This document shows, one piece after another, positions 56,670 through 64,000 of a DNA stretch of 64,000 bases; position 1 is the stretch's first letter, and each line of letters starts with the position of its first letter. Source of the stretch: Stomoxys calcitrans (lineage: Eukaryota; Arthropoda; Insecta; Diptera; Muscidae). The stretch lies in NCBI RefSeq assembly GCF_963082655.1, contig NC_081553.1, positions 40,180,554-40,244,553 of the forward strand, written 5' to 3'. A model generated the notes under the pieces. It worked only from the letters and a program-made list of their open reading frames with translations, did not search any database and was not told the origin of the DNA. A program made the translations under genes and the position numbers.

Positions 56670-57078
56670 ATTGTATATCAGATACGTTTTCTTATCCTAA
56701 ATACCTTTCATTTGAGTCCCATATTGTCGTGATTGGTCTAAATATATGTTTGGTAGGTTTTAGGGTGAAGCAGCCCCCTAGGTACCCCATCCGAAATTTG
56801 TATACCAAATTTTTATTTTTAGGGTACTATATGAGAGCACACGAAAATTCGCTTAAATCGCACCACCTATTTCCGAGATCTGGCGTTTCTGAAAATGAGG
56901 GTAAGGGGGAGGGTCCGAACCCCTTCAGATATGAAAAAATTTAGTACCCTATTTTCACCACGGGGTCATTATGCACCATCTGTGAAAATTTGAAGAAAAT
57001 CGGTTCAGACGTTTCTGAGCCTATAAGGAACACACAAACATACAAACATACAAACAAATCTACAAACACAAATTGATT
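56670..57078 (-). mobile_element. Helitron-like element, 5' end
   Basis: The reversed 5' end (CAAACACAAATTGATTTTTA) and adjoining conserved blocks (TCAGACGTTTCTGAGCC, GGTAAGGGGGAGGGTCC) match the left end of the 29,312-31,291 copy. Only one module remains. Confidence 0.55.
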
Positions 57079-58400
57079 TTTATACCCTCCACCAAGGATG
57101 GGGGCTATACCAATTTCGTCATTCTGTTTGTAACTACTCGAAATATTCGTCTGAGACCCCACAAGGTATATATATTCTTGATCGTCGTGACATTTTATGT
57201 CGATCTAGCCATGTCCGTCCGTCTGTACGTCCTTCCGTCTGTCTGTCGAAAGCACGCAAACTTCCGAAGTTGTAAAGCTAACCGCTTGAAATTTTGCACA
57301 AATACTTCTTATTAGTGTAGGTCGGTTGGTATTGTAAATGGGCCATATCGGTCCATGTTTTGATATAGCTGCATATAAACCGATCTTGGGTCTTGACTTC
57401 TTGAGCCTCTAGAGGGCGCAATTCTTATCCGATTGGAATGAAATTTTGCACGGCGTGTTTTGTTATGATATCCAACAACTGTGCCAAGTATGGTTCAAAT
57501 CGGTCCATAACCTGATATAGCTGTCATATAAACCGATCTTGGGTCTTGACTTCTTGAGCCTCTAGAGTGCGCAATTCTTATCCGATTGGAATGAATTTTG
57601 GCACGACGTGTGTTGATATGATATCCACCAACTGTGCCAAGTATGGTACAAATCGGTCCATAACCCGATATAGCTGCCATATAAACCGATCTTGGGTCTT
57701 GACTTCTGGAGCCTCTAGAGTGCGCAATTCTTATCCGATTGGAATGAATTTTGGCACGACGTGTTTTGTCATGATATCCAACAACTGTGCCAAGTATGGT
57801 TCAAATCGGTTCATAACCTAATATAACTGTCATATAAACCGATCTTGGGTCTTGACTTCTTGAGCTTCTAGAGGGCGCAATTCTTATCCGATTTGAATGA
57901 ATTTTGGCACGACGTGTTTTGTTATGATATCCACCAACTGTGCCAAGTATGGTTCAAATCGGTTCATAACCTGATATAGCTATCATATAAACCGATCTGG
58001 GATCTTGACTTCTTGAGCCTGTAGAGGTCGCAATTATTATCCGATTGGAATGAAATTTTGTAAGACGGTTTCTCTCATGACCATCAACATACGTATTTAT
58101 TATGGTCTGAATCGGTCTATAGCCCGATACAGCTCCCATATAAATCCATCTCTCTATTTTACTTCTTGAGCCCCCAAAGGGCGCAATTCTTATTCGAATT
58201 GGCTGACATTTTATACAGGTCTCCAACATATAATTTAATTGTGGTCCAAACCGGACCATATCTTGATATCGCTCTAATAGCAGAGCAAATCTTTTCTTAT
58301 ATCCTGTTTTGCCTAAGAAGAGATGCCGGGAAAAGAACTCGACAAATGCGATCCATGGTGGAGGGTATATAAGATTCGGCCCGGCCGAACTTGTTATATA
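57079..58400 (+). mobile_element. Complete INE-1/DINE-like element
   Basis: Full 5' module (TATACCCTCCACCAAGGATG, TTCTTGATCGTCGTGACAT, GATCTAGCCATGTCCGTCCG). AAACCGATC recurs at 57,377, 57,530, 57,683, 57,836 and 57,989, each 153 bp apart. The perfect palindrome TTCGGCCCGGCCGAA is at 58,375-58,389. It is the best full-length example of its subfamily here. A TA-rich run follows (58,394-58,440). Confidence 0.87.
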
Positions 58401-58440
58401 TATATAAGATATATATATATATAAGATTATATATATATAA

Positions 58441-58535
58441 GATAGGGTCGGAAATGGATATTTCGATGTGTTGCAAATGGAATGACAAAATTAATATGCC
58501 CCCATCCTTCGGTGGTGGATATAAAAAATGGTATA
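58441..58535 (-). mobile_element. DINE-like 5' terminal fragment
   Basis: GGGTCGGAAATGGATATTTC through CCCCATCCTTCGGTGGTGG is the reversed first 95 bp of a 40,775-type element. Confidence 0.7.
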
Positions 58536-58538
58536 TCA

Positions 58539-58709
58539 GCCATGTAAAAACTTCCCAAAGAGATGTCGCACTGCAGCACGCCGTTCTGACTCGGCTTTAA
58601 AGGAGGCCCCTTATCATTGAGCTTAAAACTTGAATCGGACATCAATCAATGATATGTGAGTTGTTTGCCCCGGTTTCTTAACGGAAAGTTCATGGGCATT
58701 GCATTTGCA
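58539..58709 (+). mobile_element. SINE A, 3' half
   Basis: GCCATGTAAAAACTTCCC through CATGGGCATTGCATTTGC. The promoter head is missing. Confidence 0.75.
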
Positions 58710-60082
58710 CTCAAACACCTTACATAAGGTTGTCAAAGTTTCTTTGTATGGTGTTCAAAGATCGTAGTGACCGGATTTTGACTTTTTCTACGGGTATCCA
58801 TTTAAAACCTCCACCAAATAATCGAAAAAAATTTATATCAAATTTAATAAAAACATATCATATTCCCACAAAACAGGAAAAACCAAAAAAATTGGCACAG
58901 GCCGGTTATTCAATCAATTCATAGCTGTATAAAAAGGGTCCAAAAAAGCGTGCCTTTAATAATATCGAGTGAAGCATAAACAAAAAAAAAACTGAAATAA
59001 TTTTGGGGTAAATGAAACTGGAACAGATTTTAAACAAACAACAGCCATACAAATACTTCCCCCACCCCCAAAGCATGCCCTATGCAGATAGCCAACCTTG
59101 AAGTAATGGAAACTCTTGTTTGTCATTGTTACCACCATGTTTACTTTTGTATTTTATTTTTTTTTTTTTGTGGTAATATTTGGTGGTGCGGTTATCGCCA
59201 CTTCCGTAAATGGTTTATATGGCTTGGGAAATGGCAAAGTAAACAGCGAAGGAGAAAAAAACCTATTTAAAAATAATCACACATTAACCATTTGGGTAAG
59301 ACGGACAGGCGGACGGACAGACGGACCACCAGACAGATAGAAAAACAAACGCATTGCCCCTCAATTGTCAGACCAATAAAACGTTTTTGTTTGCTTTTCT
59401 AAATTGGAGGCTTTTTAAAGTGGTCCAACCGTCGAGCAAGCGAGCGCATTTTTAATGGACAGCCAAAACACTTTGATCGTCGTGTATCTCCCCAGGCAAT
59501 GATCGACAAACAAAGTGACCAAATAAATAAACAAAATAGTGGCTATTGTTTTAAGTTATGCTAAGAATAAATGCCCTGAGTTCGATTTAATTGCTCTTTT
59601 CCATAATGCGGAAACAGAATTGAGAAGTTACTTGTGGTCCAATTTCAAGAGACACGTGTTATTGTTTTCTCTAAATGTCTGGCCTCGAAATATAAGTAAT
59701 TGAGTTATCAATTAGGTAAAGCTAAAGTTGAAATTGCATTTTAGGAAATTGTAGCCAAACTCTCAATGAGATCTATACCTTAAAGAAAAGGCTTTCGTTT
59801 CCTTTATGTCTCGAAATGAATTCTATTTTAAAACATCTGGGTGTATAAAACAGATTTCAAAGCCGAAAGTGAAGAATATTTCCCAGCAAGTCGGCCTTGT
59901 GCTCTTCTTCGAACCTTCATGTTCGGATTCACAGGACTCTAGAGCTAGAGCTTCTTCTTTCGTAAGACCAATAAGACCGAAGAGAAACAAAGAATTTTTT
60001 TTAGTATTTCTCCAACTTATTCGATTTTTTCCGAGTCAGGAAAAAATCGAGGTCTCTCTCGCCTATCGCCTAATGCGATATA
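58710..60082. other. Non-coding DNA
   Basis: A- and T-runs and a short GACGGACAGACGG tract (59,310-59,325) occur. No known repeat or coding domain is seen. Confidence 0.5.
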
Positions 60083-60365
60083 ATACCCTGCACCACCACT
60101 GTGGAACAGGGTATTAAGAGTTTGTGCATTTGTTTGCAACGCTAAGAAGGAGAAGAGCTAAACCCATTGAAAAGTCTACCGATTGACTCTGAATCACTTT
60201 CTAATTCGATTTAGCCATGTATGTCTGTCCGTCTGTGAGTCCCTGTATTCTTATAATCAAGATACAGGTCGTATTTGTTATCCAATCGTCACGAAATTTT
60301 GCATATGCCATTTTTTGGCTCAAGGATGAACCCTATTTGTTTTGGTAAAAATCGGTTCAGATATA

Positions 60366-60972
60366 AAGGGTGATTTTTTTGAGGTTAGGATTTTCATGCA
60401 TTAGTATTTGACAGATCACGTGGGATTTCAGACATGGTGTCAAAGAGAAAGATGCTCAGTATGCTTTGACATTTCATCATGAATAGACTTACTAACGAGC
60501 AACGCTTGCAAATCATTGAATTTTATTACCAAAATCAGTGTTCGGTTCGAAATGTGTTCAAATTTTGACAAATTTTGTTCAGCGATGAGGCTCATTTCTG
60601 GTTGAATGGCTACGTAAATAAGCAAAATTGCCGCATTTGGAGTGAAGAGCAACCAGAAGCCGTTCAAGAACTGCCCATGCATCCCGAAAAATGCACTGTT
60701 TGGTGTGGTTTGTACGCTGGTGGAATCATTGGACCGTATTTTTTCAAAGATGCTGTTGGACGCAACGTTACGGTGAATGAACACATTTCGAACCGAACAC
60801 TGATTTTGGTAATAAAATTCAATGATTTGCAAGCGTTGCTCGTTAGTAAGTCTATTCATGATGAAATGTCAAAGCATACTGAGCATCTTTCTCTTTGACA
60901 CCATGTCTGAAATCCCACGTGATCTGTCAAATACTAATGCATGAAAATCCTAACCTCAAAAAAATCACCCTT
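60366..60972 (+). mobile_element. Fold-back Tc1/mariner derivative, copy 2
   Basis: AAGGGTGATTTTTTTGAGG ends in perfect inversion, flanked by TA. The arms are about 195 bp (60,366-60,560 and 60,778-60,972), each with the inward-facing transposase N-terminus. It is nearly identical to copy 1 apart from a few substitutions and the left-arm junction. Confidence 0.9.
60561..60777 (+). pseudogene. Transposase catalytic-core fragment
   Basis: It encodes QILFSDEAHFWLNGYVNK and continues to GRNVTVN, the same Tc1/mariner-like segment as at 25,359-25,549. It retains 18 bp (AAATTTTGACAAATTTTG) before the conserved TTCAGCG that copy 1 has lost. Only the first catalytic aspartate is present. A 139-codon minus-strand frame (60,440-60,859) joins the right-arm N-terminus to antisense spacer and is not a real protein. 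Confidence 0.85.
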
Positions 60973-61662
60973 TACATATATCGCCCATACATATGTATCA
61001 CCCGAGTTTCAATTTAATGGCCGTAGTAACTAAAATTTTCAACCGATGTGCACAAAATTTAGCATAGATTGTTTCTGAAAGATTTCATCAAAACCGGTTC
61101 TGATTTGCATATAGCTCCCATATATATGTATAGCCCAATTTGCAATTAAATGGCCCTAAAAAAGAAAATTTTCAAACGATCTGCAAAAAATTGGGCACGA
61201 ATTGTTTTGTTACTAATCTTAACATATCTGAAAGATTTCATCAATATCGGTTCAGATTTGGATAAAGCTCTCTTATATATTTATCGCCGGATTTGCGATT
61301 TTTGCGATTTGTGGCCGTAGTAACCATAATGTTCAAACGATCTGTTTGAAAAATGTCGGTTCAGACATAACTCTCATATACATATATCTATTGCCCGAAT
61401 TTATAATTGTAGGGTAGGTGTAGGGTGTTATATAGTTGGGTCCGCCCGACTTTTGTTTTTCCTTACTGGTTTTTGCCTGAATATCTATGGATTTACCTGT
61501 CGATACTATCGGCCAAGTTAAATTGTTTGCAAAGTTTTACAAAAGTAGGACAATTGACACTGAATGTATCCTTTAAGATATAATGCGCCTATAGAGGGCG
61601 CAATTTTCATGCGGTTAGGCTAACATTTTTTACTATGATTTCTCTCATCAACTCCAACTGAC

Positions 61663-62900
61663 TTTAGGTTAGCCCACCAAAGATAAGTTCACTCGGATGC
61701 CAGTCTGGCCCATTGTTGTACCCTAGAAAGAAAGGGAAGAGAAAGAAAATGTGAGACCTCGGACTAGAGGTTATACACAAATAAAAGAAAGACAGGAGGA
61801 ATGGACAATCCGTGTTTGGGGTGAAGAAATGCCTTACCGCTTCTTTCCTCGGTGTTCCTCTTCCAGTTTCGAATCGAATCGAGGACTATGCCTAGGTACT
61901 TCGTCTTCTTCGACAGCCGTAGAGTCATCCTGTTCAAGGACGGGAGTCTGAACTCCGGTATCTTATATCTACGCGTGAACAGCACCAGCTCCGTTTTCCC
62001 TATGTTGGTCCTCAACCCATTTCTTGTATATATCGCGACAACCTCCTCAGTGACCCTTCCATGATCTCGCTGATCGCCGACAGAAACCTGCCTCGGACCA
62101 GCAGCACGACGTCGTCCGCATTAACGATAATCGTCGTGACGTCCCCACCGTGATCCATCAGGATTTCATTAATCACGAGGTTCCATAGAATCGGCGAGAA
62201 ACCCCTCCTTGGGGCGTTCCTCTGGTCACTCGTCTTCTGACCATACTATCTCCCAGGTTCGCATTAATAATCCTGCCATAAAGCATATTATTGGTCCACT
62301 GGAAGATTATAGGGTGAATACCCGTGCAGTCTAGTGCGGCGACTATGGCTCCTATCTCCACATTATTGAAGGCACCCTCAATATCCAAGAAGGCCGCAAA
62401 AGTGTACTACTTCTGTCAGAGAGACGTCTCGACCTCCTGTACCATCTCGTGAAGGGCCTTCTCCACCGACATGCCTTTTTGGTATGAGAGTTGTGCCCCA
62501 TTTCCGACGTTAGTCCCTCTCTCACCTTCAGGTCAATCAGTATTTCCAGTGTTTTCAGCAAAAACAATGACATAGTTATAAGCCTGTAATCCTTCTTCGT
62601 TCTATGGTTTATTCTTCCCGCCTTGGGATAAAGACCACATTGACTTCCCTCCATGTACTCGGTATGTAGGACCGAGTCTCTATTCGTCACAATCGTAATA
62701 TCTATAACCTGTTCCCTGATCCCGTTGTAGAAAGTGGAGGCGTTGCCCCTATTGCATACAGCAAGGCCCGTGGACAAAATGTAATCAAAACGTGATTATC
62801 GTTGATATCCGTGCTTACCCGGAGACTGTGGTGTGCACTGGCGTCACCCTCTAGCATAAGGTCATGTCCCTTCTCCTTACACCAACCGAGCAGGGCCTTC
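61663..62900 (-). pseudogene. R1-like retrotransposon relic with altered catalytic motif
   Basis: From right to left on the minus strand: KALLGWCKEKGHDLMLEGDA with SAHHSLRVSTDIN (62,900-62,800, endonuclease), then an internal deletion. Next come LKTLEILIDLKVREGLTSEM and SHTKKACR (about 62,560-62,480), MDIEGAFNNVEIGAIVAALD through TRGTPQGGV (62,388-62,190), VNADDVVLL (62,125-62,100) and LSKKTKYLGIVLDS (about 61,850). The 3' end at 61,663-61,790 matches 32,880-33,062. The catalytic tyrosine is replaced by asparagine (NADD, 62,111-62,122), and several frameshifts are present. Confidence 0.75.
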
Positions 62901-63654
62901 CCCCTTTCGATACTGAAAAATTGTATAGCCTATGTTTGCTTCCAGACCAACCTACACAATATGCGAAAATTTCGAGAAAATCGGTTCTGCCGTTTTTCTG
63001 TTCCGTATAGGAACAAACAAACCGAATACCATATACCCGTGATTGGCTAATGTACCCATTTTGATCGTTTTTGTGGGGTGGGGTGACCCCCTATACTTCG
63101 CCATGAATTTGTATGCCAGATTCGTTATCTATCCCGCATACTTTTCATGTGATACCCATATTGTTCTTATCGGTCCACTTTTGATTTTGAGTAGAGTTTT
63201 TGGGGTAACGGCGGAGGGTCCGCCCCCTTCTGTTATCAATAAATTATAAAGCCTAATCCTCTTTTCTGACCATATTCGTAATCTACTCCCGAATACCTTT
63301 CATTTGAGTCCCATATTGTCATGATCGTCAAATGAATCTATTTTAAGGGGTTTTTGGGGCTTGGGCGGCCCCCAGGTACTTGGACCCAACTTTTATTATG
63401 AAATTCGTAATCTACTCTTGACCTAATGGGACTTATGTCCCGATCGGTCCACTTTTATTTTTGGGTAGTACTTTTGGGGTAAGTGGGAGGGTTCGCCCCC
63501 CTCCCGATATCAAAAAATTATATAGCCTATGTTTCCTTCCAGACCAACCTAGACAATCTTTGAAAATTTCAAGGTAATCGGTTCAGCCGTTTTTGAGTTT
63601 ATACGGAGCAAACAAATAAACCGACAAACAAACAAACTTAAGATATTTTTAAAA
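62901..63654 (-). mobile_element. Helitron-like module array
   Basis: Repeated blocks CCTTTCATTTGAGTCCCATA, GGGGTTTTTGGGGC and AATCGGTTCAGCCGTTTTTG. Two copies of the 5'-side block (near 62,945 and 63,543) show an internal duplication. The element continues past the window. Confidence 0.5.
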
Positions 63655-63876
63655 TTTGTATATATTTTTATTTTTTATTTATTTTTATTTTTTATTAATT
63701 TTTATTTTTTATTAATTTTTATTTTTTATTTATTTTTATTTTTTATTTTTTATTTATTTTTATTTTTTATTTATTTTTATTTTTTATTTATTTTTATTTT
63801 TTATTTATTTTTATTTATTTTTATTTTTTTATTATTTTTTTTATTTATTTTTATTTTTTATTTATTTTTATTTTTT
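63655..63876. repeat. ATTTTT-rich microsatellite
   Basis: About 220 bp of alternating TATTTTTATTTTT and TATTTATTTTT words, period roughly 10-14 bp. Confidence 0.92.
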
Positions 63877-64000
63877 ACCAAACTACACAATGTGTGAATA
63901 TTTCAAGGTAATCGGTTCAGCCGTTTTTGAGTTTATACGGAACAAACAAATAAACCGACAAACAAACAAACTTAAGAAATTTTTAAAATTTGTATTTCTT
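63877..64000 (-). repeat. Second copy of the block before the microsatellite
   Basis: ACCAAACTACACAATG through TTTTTAAAATTTGTAT repeats 63,543-63,655 with few changes. The microsatellite therefore lies between direct copies about 334 bp apart, and the array probably continues beyond the window. Confidence 0.85.

Larger units (their letters stand above)
60083..61475 (+). mobile_element. Third DINE-like subfamily, with nested fold-back element
   Basis: It starts TACCCTGCACCACCACTG and has a distinct 5' module (GATTTAGCCATGTATGTCTG, GTCCGTCTGTGAGTCC). The array is AT-rich (AAAATCGGTTCAGATA; AGCTCCCATATATATGTA). It ends with an imperfect hairpin GTTGGGTCCGCCCGAC (61,435-61,450) and TTTTGTTTTTCC. 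A 607-bp Tc1/mariner derivative is inserted at TA in the array. Confidence 0.7.

Noticed and set aside
60440..60859. 139-codon minus-strand frame starting like a transposase
   Set aside because: It joins the transposase N-terminus in the inverted right arm to antisense spacer, so it is a fold-back artefact.

Overview
The window looks like intergenic or intronic DNA from a repeat-rich calyptrate fly genome, of the Stomoxys or Musca type. That assignment is an inference from AT-rich DNA with T/TTG-rich tracts, INE-1/DINE-like elements of the kind known in Diptera, mariner MITEs and jockey/R1/RTE-type retroelement fragments. No host protein-coding gene, rRNA, free-standing tRNA or CRISPR array could be supported.

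Layout: 1-2.6 kb is AT-rich DNA with a 21-bp minisatellite. From 2.6 to 15.2 kb, Helitron-like modules and INE-1/DINE-like (Helentron-type) elements with long internal arrays alternate, with two mariner MITEs, SINE pieces and an RNase H remnant. A quiet interval at 15.2-17.6 kb is followed by a dead non-LTR element carrying a 131-bp tandem array (17.6-19.7 kb). Large DINE-like elements fill 20.6-23.8 and 26.4-28.7 kb, with a fold-back Tc1/mariner derivative at 25.2-25.8 kb. A Helitron-like element spans 29.3-31.3 kb, and broken non-LTR elements lie at 32.5-36.0 kb. The only intact gene is the 1,127-codon polyprotein of a full-length non-LTR retrotransposon (37,193-40,734) flanked by a perfect 12-bp target-site duplication. 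DINE-like elements dominate 40.8-51.4 kb. R1-like fragments lie at 51.4-52.6 and 61.7-62.9 kb, a second fold-back copy at 60.4-61.0 kb, and an AT microsatellite ends the window.

How the parts work together: the intact element encodes zinc-finger, endonuclease and reverse-transcriptase domains and could mobilise itself. A 91-bp mini-element at 36,570-36,660 shares its 5' module and a CAA-rich tail and has its own target duplication, so it may be a parasite of that machinery. The tRNA-derived SINEs depend on some non-LTR enzyme, and the MITEs and fold-back elements on mariner-type transposases not present here. The DINE-like elements carry internal arrays with a period of 153 bp that is almost free of length change, although the sequence differs strongly between subfamilies.
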